Positions 23,899 to 31,862 of a stretch of DNA of 40,598 nt are shown here, one piece after another. Location: assembly GCA_003175695.1 (NCBI GenBank), contig PSRA01000131.1:1-40598 (forward strand), written 5' to 3'. This stretch comes from Bacteroidota bacterium (GTDB taxonomy: Bacteria > Bacteroidota > Bacteroidia > Chitinophagales > Chitinophagaceae). Position 1 is the first letter of the stretch. The number at the start of each line of letters is the position of its first letter. The notes beneath the pieces were generated by a model that made no database searches, was not told the DNA's origin, and was given only the letters and a program-made list of their open reading frames with translations. A program made the position numbers and the translations under genes.

Positions 23899-24522
23899 CT
23901 ATTTCAGGCCATACAAGTTTTGCATTGACTGGTTATCGTTACGCTGCGATGCCCGCCGCATAGATATCATGACGGTGCCGACATCAAACTCATGCAGGAA
24001 TAGTAGCTTATTTTTTGATGAACTGTAAATTCCGTCAATTGCCAAGAGTCTTTCATCATCATTCATGCGGAGTGATCCCGCCGTCAGCACAGTAGTCAGG
24101 TTGGAAATATCTTGCAGGCTTTCGCTAAACAGGTTCGCATAGACCTCGCCGATATAGATTATCTCATCCGGCGTGAAATTCTTGTCGCTGCTGAACCGCC
24201 TGAAGGCGGCCTTGTATTCACTCACCAGTCTTGACTGGTAATCGATGATATCAGTCACACGAGGATAATTCCGGACAGCCGGGCTGACCAAAAGGAGCCC
24301 GTCCAGAAAGGCTTTGTGAAGGGAAAAGTTTCCTTCAGAAACATCCCTGACTGCATTGTATCCCTCAGAAAGGATCTGGTAACCCTTGTAGAGATCACTT
24401 AAAATGCTTTTCAGCGCGGAGAGTTTTTGCCAGTCTAATATCAGTTGTTCAATTTCGAAGGACTGAGAGCGTGCACAAAATCCTCCAACAACAAAAGCAA
24501 TTATCAATACAATCTTTTTCAT
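23899..24522 (-). CDS. TraI/TerB-like conjugation protein, paralogue 3
   Basis: This 207-residue protein has a signal peptide (MKKIVLIIAFVVGGFCARSQS) and a helical mature chain: LYKGYQILSEGYNAVRDVSEG, FLDGLLLVSPAVRNYPRV, IIDYQSRLVSEYKAAFRRF and ERLLAIDGIY, ending in NLYGLK. This pattern is that of the periplasmic protein placed before traJ in Bacteroidetes elements, called TraI in CTnDOT and often labelled TerB-like. It is the last of three tandem relatives ending in LYGL/LFGIK. It is not a relaxase despite the name TraI. Confidence 0.78.
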   Translation of the reverse strand: MKKIVLIIAFVVGGFCARSQSFEIEQLILDWQKLSALKSILSDLYKGYQILSEGYNAVRDVSEGNFSLHKAFLDGLLLVSPAVRNYPRVTDIIDYQSRLVSEYKAAFRRFSSDKNFTPDEIIYIGEVYANLFSESLQDISNLTTVLTAGSLRMNDDERLLAIDGIYSSSKNKLLFLHEFDVGTVMISMRRASQRNDNQSMQNLYGLK

Positions 24523-24526
24523 ACGA

Positions 24527-25159
24527 TCATTTTATTCCAAACAGGTATTTGCTTATTTGAATATTATTCTGGTCCGAAACCCGGGACGCGAGCATCGCCT
24601 GCACCGATCCGGCGAGAGACTGAACAAATGCATATTCGTCTTTCATTTTTGTGTATATGCTGTCAATGCGCCTGATCCTTTGATCATCCGTCAATTGAAA
24701 AACATTATCAGAAGTGAGATTAGTTAGTTCATTAATCGCATCAAGGCAGTCACTGGTCATTTTGCCCGAAACATTATTCAGGTAGGAAATATCGTCGGGA
24801 TACAGATTTGGCATCGATAATATTTTCCGAAAATCATTTTGTATCGAAACAACATAAGAGATGATTCCTGGGACGCGCGAATATCCAGAAACTGACGGGT
24901 TAACTAAAAGAAGTGAATTGAAAAATGCAGTATGCAAGTTGAGCTCACCATTCTTTATTTCATTTATTGTCTGCCATCCCTTTTCAGCAACCCGGTATCC
25001 CTTCTCAAGATCTTTTGCATAGACCCCATAAGCGGCTATCTGGTTGATCAGGTACTGAATCTGCGTTTTCTTTTGTTCGAACCATTCGGCAAATGTTTGC
25101 GCGTGAAGAGAACCCCATGCTGCAAAACTTGTGCATAAAACAAGGATGATTTTTTTCAT
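24527..25159 (-). CDS. TraI/TerB-like conjugation protein, paralogue 2
   Basis: This 210-residue protein has a signal peptide (ILVLCTSFAAWGSLHAQT). It shares with its downstream neighbour YAKDLEKGYRVAEKGWQTIN, ELNLHTAFFNSLLLVNPSV, SGYSRVPGIISYV and the end NIQISKYLFGIK. The stop is four bases from the next start. The conserved G-Y and LLLV.P positions, with differing surface residues, suggest that the paralogues form a related set of periplasmic channel parts, perhaps a hetero-oligomer. That assembly is inference. Confidence 0.75.
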   Translation of the reverse strand: MKKIILVLCTSFAAWGSLHAQTFAEWFEQKKTQIQYLINQIAAYGVYAKDLEKGYRVAEKGWQTINEIKNGELNLHTAFFNSLLLVNPSVSGYSRVPGIISYVVSIQNDFRKILSMPNLYPDDISYLNNVSGKMTSDCLDAINELTNLTSDNVFQLTDDQRIRRIDSIYTKMKDEYAFVQSLAGSVQAMLASRVSDQNNIQISKYLFGIK

Positions 25160-25202
25160 AAAGGTCTACATTTAGACACCCCATTAAACTAAGCCTATTC
25201 CC

Positions 25203-25228
25203 TTCCCCTTCGTGGCCCTGCGAAGGGG
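25203..25228 (-). repeat. Hairpin inside the conjugation operon
   Basis: The inverted repeat CCCCTTCG/CGAAGGGG (25205-25212 with 25221-25228) lies in the 69-bp gap between the first and second TraI/TerB-like genes, the widest gap in this part of the operon. No T run follows in the direction of transcription, so it is more likely an mRNA-stability or REP-like hairpin than a terminator. Confidence 0.55.
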
Positions 25229-25900
25229 TTAGGGAAGGCCGTAGAGGTTTTTTACTGACTCCACATTTTTATTTTCACTTGTTCTTTGCAGACTCAGCAT
25301 TTTATTCCGGTTATTGAACTCACGCAGGTCATTATAATTTTTCTGCATAGCCTTCGCTGCATCGCTTATGGTGGCAAGCCTTTCCCCGTCGGACATCTGG
25401 GTAACAAAAGCATTGACAACTAACATTAACTGATCAACATTTTTGACAGATTCATTCAATATGCCAGAATAGACTTGGTACATGTAGTCAATTTCAGGCG
25501 GAGAAAAATTCGGGTCACGCCTGAACAGGGAATACGCGGTTTGGTATTCAGAAATAATTCGCGATTGAAGAGCAATGATGGTTTTGACTTTATCATAGCC
25601 GGCAATCACACTTTTTACTTCAGATAATTCCTGGTAGTAAGATGCATAGAGGTCTTTTGTTTTCTCAACCCAGTCAGTAATTTCTCCGAGTTTTTGTAGC
25701 GATAAGGTGTTTTCCAGTTCTTTCTGTGCGTTCTGCAGCCAGATGGTCTGGGTCTGCATGCGCTGCACTTCCAGGTCAACTGCTTTTATGACTTTGGTGA
25801 TGGCGGCTTTGATCACCGTGATAATTTCGGTAACCTGCGCATCAGATTTATTCAGAAGTCCAAATGCAAAAAGCAGGGATAGCATAATTATTTTTTTCAT
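25229..25900 (-). CDS. traI: TraI/TerB-like conjugation protein, paralogue 1
   Basis: This 223-residue protein has a signal peptide (MLSLLFAFGLLNKSDAQ). The mature part is helical: VDLEVQRMQTQTIWLQNAQK, KTKDLYASYYQELSEVKSVI, IALQSRIISEYQTAYSLFRR, NVDQLMLVVNAFVTQMSDGE and the ending VKNLYGLP. Of the three paralogues this one is closest in pattern to the classical TraI of Bacteroidetes conjugative transposons, and it directly follows traG, overlapping its end by four bases. It is predicted to be periplasmic and part of the mating-pore apparatus. Confidence 0.82.
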   Translation of the reverse strand: MKKIIMLSLLFAFGLLNKSDAQVTEIITVIKAAITKVIKAVDLEVQRMQTQTIWLQNAQKELENTLSLQKLGEITDWVEKTKDLYASYYQELSEVKSVIAGYDKVKTIIALQSRIISEYQTAYSLFRRDPNFSPPEIDYMYQVYSGILNESVKNVDQLMLVVNAFVTQMSDGERLATISDAAKAMQKNYNDLREFNNRNKMLSLQRTSENKNVESVKNLYGLP

Positions 25901-28365
25901 AGGGATCCATTTGATTTCATTTCTTCAGCCAGTGCCTGGATGCCGGATGCTATGTCCCGGTATTTCGCAGCAGAGGCCTGCACTTTTATTTTTTCGCTTT
26001 CTTCCGTCGTGTAGGTGAGGTATTCTTCCGGTGAGACTTCCGTCCGGTAAACTTTTGACAGCACACCGCCGAGGCTGATGAATACCTCTTTATATTTTTT
26101 AGAAAGGTCATTGGCTTTATTAATGGACAACACGAGGGTTTTTTCTTTTTCAGTCAGGCCAAGCAGTTCCTGCACCTGGTCAAATTTGTTCTGATATTTT
26201 GACTGGTCGAGCAGGATCTTGCAATCGCTGTTGTTGATAATGGCCTGCTTCACGATGGGGGAACTGATGATGTCTTCGACCTCCTGCGTGACGACGACAA
26301 ACTCGCCGAAAAATTTCCGAAGCGTTTTTACCCAGTACTGGATCGACTCCGCCATCCCTTTTCGGGCGATGGCCTTCCAGAGTTCTTCGATGAGCAGCAT
26401 TTTGCGGATCCCTTTCAGCTTTCTCATCTTGGAGACAAATGCTTCGATAATGATGAGCGTCACGACGGGTAATAAAATCGGATGATCCTTAATGTTGTCC
26501 AACTCAAATACAATAAAGCGCTGATTGAGCAGGTCAAGATTTTCCTTGGCATTGAGCAGGTAATCGAACTCTCCTCCTTTATAATAGGGCCGGAGTACAT
26601 AGAGGAAATTGGAAATGTCAAAGTCTTTTTCTTTCACTTTTTCGCTAGCAAGTGTCAGCGCAAATTCTTCGCGGAGGAATTCATAAAAACTGTCAAAACA
26701 CGCACGAACAGATTGATTTTTATCGAGTTTTTCATGATAGAGCTGCAGCGCATTTGACAGCGCCACATATTCTGACCGGCTGAAGGATTCATCGTCTTTT
26801 TTCCACAGGGCGAGCAGGAGAGCCTTAATGCTTTCTTTCTTTTCGGTATCCATTGTATCTCCAGGACCGATGTAAAAAGGGTTGAAACATATCGGTTGGG
26901 CCTCACTGTAAGTAAAATAATATCCTTTAACCATATCGCAGAGACCGCGGTAACTGTGACCGACATCAACCAGCACAATATGCGTTCCCTGTTCATAATA
27001 TGTCCGGACCATATGGTTGGTGAAAAAACTTTTGCCCGATCCACTTGGCCCGAGGATGAATTTGTTTCTGTTCGTGATGATACCTCTTTTCATGGGTTCG
27101 TCCGAGATATCGACGTGGACCGGTTTTCCGCTGAGCCGGTCTCCGAGTCGGAGACCAACCAGGCTCTTTGAACACCGGTAAGCAGTCTCAAGATTGAGAA
27201 AACAACTTGCCTGCTCAGCAAAAGTGTCAAAGCTGTCATTCATCGGGAAATCAGCCTCGTTACCTGGCAGCCCCGCCCAGTAGATTTGTGGCGCACCATT
27301 CAGTTCCTGTTTGGGCACAGCACCCAGCCGGGCGAGGGCAGATGATACCAGGTTTTTGATGTTCTTTAGTTCTTCAGGGTACTCGGACCATAGAAGAAGA
27401 TTGAAATGGGCTTTGACGGGGTGTCGCTGCTCACTGATGGCTTCATTCAAAAAGTCATTGACGGCGTCGCGGGCGATGGAGTTCTGCCTCGAGTAGGCAG
27501 AAAGGGACTGCAGTCTCAGCCGCCGGCTCTCGAGCTGGCGAAGTGTGCGCTGGGGGTCTGAAATAAAAATATACTGGTTATATAGATGATTACAGGGAAG
27601 TAGCAAACCTAAAGGGGATGCAAAGCCGACAGAAAATTTCGTCCTGTCTGTTGAATATTTGTCATAAGCACTGGCGGGACAACATATCGGCGGAAGATCC
27701 TGAGGATCGGATAATGAAAAAAGCTGGCAATGATATGGGCCTACCCGGATTCCATTATCAAATGAGATATCGTAAATGGCGCGTACTTCCTCAGAATGCA
27801 AAAAGAAATAATTTTCGACGACACCGTTTTTGTTTCCGGCGCTTGACAGCTCGTCATTCTTTAACCGGAAGAGTTTGACAAAGCCGCTGTCTTCCAGAAT
27901 CCGGCAGAACTGGGATGCCTGGTCGAGAAATTCCTGAAGGAGTTGTGGTTTAAGTGTCTGGACAGGTACGATTGATTTTCGAAGCAGGGAGGACATAACG
28001 GAAGATGACTCCTTTCTCCCGGCAGGTTTTTTAGTCAGATAAAGAAAAGACTGGTGCGCATAAAATGGCCGCTCATTAAAGAACCGGTCACTGCTTCGCG
28101 AGAGAAAACTTCCCGGCTCCTTTTGAAAATCCGGTTTAAACGAATCTGCTCTGAACCAGTCCTGTTTATGAAGTACCAAATGAGCCGGTAATATTTTGAT
28201 TGCCTTCACCCAGGCCCGGTGAAAAGATTCATATTCGTCGGAAGAAAGCGTAAAAATTTCCGGTAACTGAACCTCATAGCCGACAGTAATGTCTCCCTGC
28301 TTGGAGAGAATGCAATCGTGGTCGATGCTAAGAATAGGAATGATATTTTTCAAATTTCTTTCCAC
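25897..28365 (-). CDS. traG: Conjugal transfer ATPase TraG (VirB4-like)
   Basis: This 822-residue protein has the Bacteroidetes VirB4-like ATPase layout. The N-terminal part reads IIPILSIDHDCILSKQGDIT, then VGYEVQLPEIFTLSSDEY. Walker A is GPSGSGKSFFTNH near residue 438, after RGIITNRNKFIL. Walker B is RKMLLIEELWKAI, and WVKTLRKFFGEFVVVTQEVED follows. It energises assembly of the mating channel and substrate transfer from the inner membrane. It starts six bases after the end of the TraF fusion gene and overlaps the next gene by four bases. The length is normal and no lesion is seen. Confidence 0.93.
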   Translation of the reverse strand: MERNLKNIIPILSIDHDCILSKQGDITVGYEVQLPEIFTLSSDEYESFHRAWVKAIKILPAHLVLHKQDWFRADSFKPDFQKEPGSFLSRSSDRFFNERPFYAHQSFLYLTKKPAGRKESSSVMSSLLRKSIVPVQTLKPQLLQEFLDQASQFCRILEDSGFVKLFRLKNDELSSAGNKNGVVENYFFLHSEEVRAIYDISFDNGIRVGPYHCQLFSLSDPQDLPPICCPASAYDKYSTDRTKFSVGFASPLGLLLPCNHLYNQYIFISDPQRTLRQLESRRLRLQSLSAYSRQNSIARDAVNDFLNEAISEQRHPVKAHFNLLLWSEYPEELKNIKNLVSSALARLGAVPKQELNGAPQIYWAGLPGNEADFPMNDSFDTFAEQASCFLNLETAYRCSKSLVGLRLGDRLSGKPVHVDISDEPMKRGIITNRNKFILGPSGSGKSFFTNHMVRTYYEQGTHIVLVDVGHSYRGLCDMVKGYYFTYSEAQPICFNPFYIGPGDTMDTEKKESIKALLLALWKKDDESFSRSEYVALSNALQLYHEKLDKNQSVRACFDSFYEFLREEFALTLASEKVKEKDFDISNFLYVLRPYYKGGEFDYLLNAKENLDLLNQRFIVFELDNIKDHPILLPVVTLIIIEAFVSKMRKLKGIRKMLLIEELWKAIARKGMAESIQYWVKTLRKFFGEFVVVTQEVEDIISSPIVKQAIINNSDCKILLDQSKYQNKFDQVQELLGLTEKEKTLVLSINKANDLSKKYKEVFISLGGVLSKVYRTEVSPEEYLTYTTEESEKIKVQASAAKYRDIASGIQALAEEMKSNGSL

Positions 28366-28371
28366 AAGAGT

Positions 28372-29970
28372 TCACTTTTCACTTTTAAGAAAAAACAATT
28401 TTCTGCTGTAGCATTTGAGAACTTTTGGCAGACTGCGCCGCGCCATTTTTTTCATCATCCCGTGCGGGCCATACCTGTTGCTTAACCTGTATACATAAAT
28501 GAAGAGAAAACTACCAGCGATTAATATCACACCAATGCACACAAAAGGATTGATTCCGCTTATATACATGAGTGCAAATACCAGCATTAGTCCAACCAGC
28601 CCTATGGCGAGGCACCAGATATACTGAGCTTTCAGGCCTTTGAATTCAATTGGCGCATTGACCGATTTATTGATCGTATAATTTGTGTTTGCCATATCAG
28701 TTGAGGGGCCGCGACCGGTTGCCGCATTATTTTTTGCGTTGGTAATAACATTCTTTGCCTCAGGGCCTCCGTCTTTTTGCAGGTTCGAGAGCGCGAGGTA
28801 GAGACCCTGCGGCGTATTATAAACATCTCCTGTTTCGGGATCCTTCAGCGGTACGGCATTGATGGGACTGGCTCCCCGGATGAAGTTAAAAATATGAAGC
28901 GCATAATCGGCACAGTTATATTCCCAAATATTATAAGAGTGGTTGTTTCCTATTGCCACCGTTTCCTGGATCAGCAAAGTAAGTTGTGCAGGCGTGATAT
29001 TCATCGTCAAGGAGGCATTGTACCTATGACCACTGTTGTCAACAATTTTTCCGGCCACAGGAAGCCCGGTGATGACTAAAGGGCTGGAAGGAGTGAAGCC
29101 AAAGAACTGGTGCACGGACTGCTCTCCGTTTGATTTTGAGAGCTGGAGAAAAACATGGCCTGTTGCGCCAGTGGCGATATTGAAAATATATCCTGGTTCG
29201 TTATCGACAGGGAGATCTGTATAGATTGTGACAGAACAGGCAGCGCCTGCATCAGGAATCGTGGCAAAACATCTCATGTACGCAGCAATATCAATCGCCG
29301 GTTTTGCGGAACTCGATTCATACTGAATCGTCAGATCAATATTGAGTGGCGCACCCAGATTGGGTTGTATAGTTAAAGGACTATAAACCGCTGATCCTCC
29401 TGCGCCGATGTTTGGATTAAATCCAAAAAAACCTTCGAGCCACAAATAATCCGCGCTGAGAAGCCCTCCATAGTATATTTCATAATTTACGTCAATGATT
29501 TCTGGATCGTCTGCAGCGGGAATAATCCAGGCAATGTTCGGTGCAACGCCAGATTGGTTCGGAAAGCGCCGAGGGTGAAGCGACTCAATATAGCCGCGGG
29601 TAATTTTTGAAGAAACGAGCAGGTCTCCGCAAATTGTTTTTATCTCAATATTTCCATTGAAGGATTTTGCGCTGGCAGCCTCTTTTTCGATATGAATGAT
29701 TTCACTTTTTTTGACATTACCCAGAGAATCGGTCAGTAGTAAAAGAAAATCCCGGTCGATTCGCGCTGCCTTCCAGCCGATGCGAAGAAACCAGCCATGC
29801 GGCTGTTTGCTTAACATAAAATGATTATAGTCGAGATCACCCGCATCTTTGAGACTGTCAGCAAGCCAGGATTTTATTTTTTCCAGGTAAGGATCAGAAT
29901 TCCTGATATCTATTTTTTTGCAGGCCGATAGCAGGAGGCACACCAGGGCGCCACAGAAAATTTTTTTCAT
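28372..29970 (-). CDS. traF: Lipoprotein with permuted papain-like (NlpC/P60/LRAT-type) domain fused to TraF
   Basis: This is a 532-residue chimera. It opens with a lipoprotein signal (LVCLLLSAC, lipid Cys17). Residues 100-300 are beta-rich, then GATGHVFLQLSKSNGEQS (His272) and YNIWEYNCADYALHIF (Cys353) give the His-before-Cys order of permuted papain-fold hydrolases and transferases. NTPQGLYLALSNLQKDGG follows. From Met426 (28695) the chain becomes a complete TraF (DUF4133-type): INKSVNAPIEFKGLKAQYIW, two membrane spans, then FIYVYRLSNRYGPHGMMKK and GLPK-like SLPKVL. TraF is normally a stand-alone protein of about 100 residues. It occupies the usual site between traE and traG. Met426 could also serve as an internal start, giving a separate TraF. 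The membrane partition of a lipid anchor plus C-terminal spans is unusual. Confidence 0.82.
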   Translation of the reverse strand: MKKIFCGALVCLLLSACKKIDIRNSDPYLEKIKSWLADSLKDAGDLDYNHFMLSKQPHGWFLRIGWKAARIDRDFLLLLTDSLGNVKKSEIIHIEKEAASAKSFNGNIEIKTICGDLLVSSKITRGYIESLHPRRFPNQSGVAPNIAWIIPAADDPEIIDVNYEIYYGGLLSADYLWLEGFFGFNPNIGAGGSAVYSPLTIQPNLGAPLNIDLTIQYESSSAKPAIDIAAYMRCFATIPDAGAACSVTIYTDLPVDNEPGYIFNIATGATGHVFLQLSKSNGEQSVHQFFGFTPSSPLVITGLPVAGKIVDNSGHRYNASLTMNITPAQLTLLIQETVAIGNNHSYNIWEYNCADYALHIFNFIRGASPINAVPLKDPETGDVYNTPQGLYLALSNLQKDGGPEAKNVITNAKNNAATGRGPSTDMANTNYTINKSVNAPIEFKGLKAQYIWCLAIGLVGLMLVFALMYISGINPFVCIGVILIAGSFLFIYVYRLSNRYGPHGMMKKMARRSLPKVLKCYSRKLFFLKSEK

Positions 29971-29999
29971 ACATTTTTGTTGGTTAAGTGAGAGAGGAA

Positions 30000-30326
30000 C
30001 TAGAGACCGAAAAATGACCGGAGGACGGTAGCGACAATGACCAGAAAGATGCAGCTGCCAAACCAGGCCGCAGCCATTTTACCGGTATCATGATCGCCAT
30101 GATTCCATTTCTGATAAACTTTTACCGCCCCGATCAGTCCGAGAATGGCACCGACCGCATACATGAGATTTGTTCCTGCATCAAAATAGCTTCGCACGGT
30201 GGTATTGGCCTGGTTGATGCCGGCATTGCCATCCTGGGCTTTCAGCTTACCCGAAAACATAATAAGAGAAACTATCAGTGAGGCATACCCGATTCTAGAA
30301 GTCATCCTGCAAATTTTCATATTCAC
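30000..30326 (-). CDS. traE: Conjugal transfer protein TraE (DUF4134-type)
   Basis: This 108-residue protein has a signal peptide (YASLIVSLIMFSGKLKAQD). It contains AGINQANTTVRSYFDAGTNL, then MYAVGAILGLIGAVKVYQKW and WFGSCIFLVIVATVLRSFFG, giving two membrane spans after cleavage. This is the standard TraE of Bacteroidetes elements, and the size and topology resemble VirB2-type pilin subunits. It lies 29 bp ahead of the TraF fusion gene. Pilin function is inference from topology. Confidence 0.9.
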   Translation of the reverse strand: MNMKICRMTSRIGYASLIVSLIMFSGKLKAQDGNAGINQANTTVRSYFDAGTNLMYAVGAILGLIGAVKVYQKWNHGDHDTGKMAAAWFGSCIFLVIVATVLRSFFGL

Positions 30327-30360
30327 AAGTTTTTCAGTTGAAAAAAAAGAGCTCCACCAC

Positions 30361-30828
30361 CTAACCCTTCCAAAGCCCTGCTAATTCCACGGCACTCAGG
30401 TGAATGGAGCATTCTTTTTCACAGTTATTTTCAATGAGGTTATTTATTGCATTTTGAAATGGAGTGTTATGTAACTCTGAATAATTTTTAAGTATCTGTT
30501 GAAGAGAATAGAAAAGCTCTTCCCTTACAATTTTCTTCACCGCAGCTTCCCTTATTTTAATCTCAATCGCACTTGCAAGCCTGCTTGATGAAAAAAATAA
30601 ATTCCCGGAATATTGTTCACCAGCCTCCATTGGCATGGCTGAGTCCTTAGTTCGTTTCTGAAGATTTCTAATAGATGCAGTGGCTTCTGTCCTGAAGAAT
30701 AATGAGACAACCGCCAGGTAATAAATCAAAACGATTATACTGAGATAAATAAGAAGACAGCTCCAGTTGATTGCGAATGACATTGTAATAAATGTTACAA
30801 TGCAAATAAACAATCCACGGAAGGCCAA
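30361..30828 (-). CDS. Membrane protein preceding traE, function unknown
   Basis: This 155-residue protein has two N-terminal membrane spans (LFICIVTFITMSFAI and LLIYLSIIVLIYYLAVVSLFF) and a soluble, mostly helical C-terminal region of about 100 residues (ASAIEIKIREAAVKKIVREE, FYSLQQILKNY). Genes of this kind commonly open the tra operon in Bacteroidetes elements. It has no recognisable catalytic motif. It is the most upstream intact gene of the minus-strand tra run, so the promoter should lie in 30829-30924, where I see no clear consensus. Confidence 0.65.
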   Translation of the reverse strand: MAFRGLFICIVTFITMSFAINWSCLLIYLSIIVLIYYLAVVSLFFRTEATASIRNLQKRTKDSAMPMEAGEQYSGNLFFSSSRLASAIEIKIREAAVKKIVREELFYSLQQILKNYSELHNTPFQNAINNLIENNCEKECSIHLSAVELAGLWKG

Positions 30829-30924
30829 AAACAGTTACGGGAGTTACGCAACCCCCGCGAAAAAATTGAAGTTCAACTAAAAATGAAAAAATAAATATTA
30901 GAGCGGAGCTGTTTTTGAAATGAT

Positions 30925-31041
30925 TTAGTGGACGCTTTCGGGATCTTCTTCCTTTTCGGACAATTTGGAGAATCCTTTCTGTGAATAGCTTTCGATCTTT
31001 GACCTAGCAGAATAGTACTCCTGCTTGTTCTTAAATGTTCG
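30925..31041 (-). pseudogene. C-terminal tail of a lost gene upstream of the tra operon
   Basis: A 39-codon minus-strand frame without a start reads FKNKQEYYSARSKIESYSQK, then GFSKLSEKEEDPESVH and a stop. It is bounded upstream by an in-frame stop at 31042. The composition and the clean acidic ending look like the end of a real protein. Because it directly precedes the tra genes in the same direction, it may be what remains of a mobilisation or other transfer gene; its family is not recognised. Confidence 0.4.
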
Positions 31042-31263
31042 TCATATTATTTATATCCTTGCAGTTATTTTATCCGTGGGGTATGGTTCAATGCTAGCAA
31101 CAAACTCCATCAACAACAACTAGAAAACTTCTCACAGTGAGCTCGAGTCCGACATTCGGCACGCTTAACGGATTGCCAATAGCGGTCATGGTATTTGCAA
31201 GTCAACCAATTTTCATTTTGCCAAACAAACAACCCTTTGTAACTTTGCTAAAATATTTAGTAA

Positions 31264-31476
31264 TTGCCAGATTACCGCATCACTGTCAAAATGAAAGTCG
31301 GACCCGACAAGGTCGGTATTCGATATTACTCATCACACGATTTGGAACAAGTGAAGTGGCAGGTGAGACAGCGCCTACTTGAGTCGATGGGAATGTTCCC
31401 GGTAAAGGAGGTTTTGGTTGAGAAGCTTCCTGATTCAGGTATAGTGCCTGATGGTCCAACTGAGGTAACCATGTAG
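31264..31476 (+). CDS. Small hypothetical protein (70 residues)
   Basis: The frame starts with TTG (31264), directly after a stop, and reads PDYRITVKMKVGPDKVGIRY, then HDLEQVKWQVRQRLLESMG and FPVKEVLVEKLPDSG. The alternating beta-helix-beta pattern suggests a small folded protein, but I do not recognise a family. It is followed by an overlapping frame at 31464-31724 that has lost its start codon. Both may be debris of an accessory region between the conjugation module and the efflux operon. Confidence 0.4.
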   Translation: MPDYRITVKMKVGPDKVGIRYYSSHDLEQVKWQVRQRLLESMGMFPVKEVLVEKLPDSGIVPDGPTEVTM

Positions 31477-31724
31477 AAAAACTGCGCCTTTTTGCTAAGT
31501 GGTCCAATCGATTTTTTGAGCATCGAAATTTCCAAAGTTGCTTTATAAATGAGCTGGCGGACTACTTGGTCACGCTTATCGAAAAAGCCTCAGAATCAAA
31601 TGAAGAATTTGACAGGGTGACTGGAATTCCATTCTTCCAGTATTTTGCAATTCGTGTATTTCCATTTAAGACTGACAAAATGGTAAGTTTTATACAAAAG
31701 AGTAATTTCTGTTCTATTCCTTAA
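31464..31724 (+). pseudogene. Gene with a disrupted start codon, function unknown
   Basis: An 86-residue open frame reads EKLRLFAKWSNRFFEHRNFQ, then SCFINELADYLVTLIEKASE and FDRVTGIPFFQYFAIRVFPF. It has no start in frame. An ATG at 31471 is followed by TAG and then GAAAAACTG; removing two bases would restore ATG-GAA-AAA-CTG, so a two-base insertion is the likely lesion. The protein is predicted to be soluble and helical. The remaining 31725-31862 holds the promoter region of the efflux operon without a clear consensus. Confidence 0.4.
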
Positions 31725-31862
31725 ACGTCTGCTGATGGAAATTTCTGGCGGAACCGACCATGTCAGTAGGATCCACACACCCAGCTATTTCATAATCATT
31801 ATCTTTTAACTTTAAAGCATTGTAGACGGAAATCAATTGATTAACACCACAGATTTGTAAAA

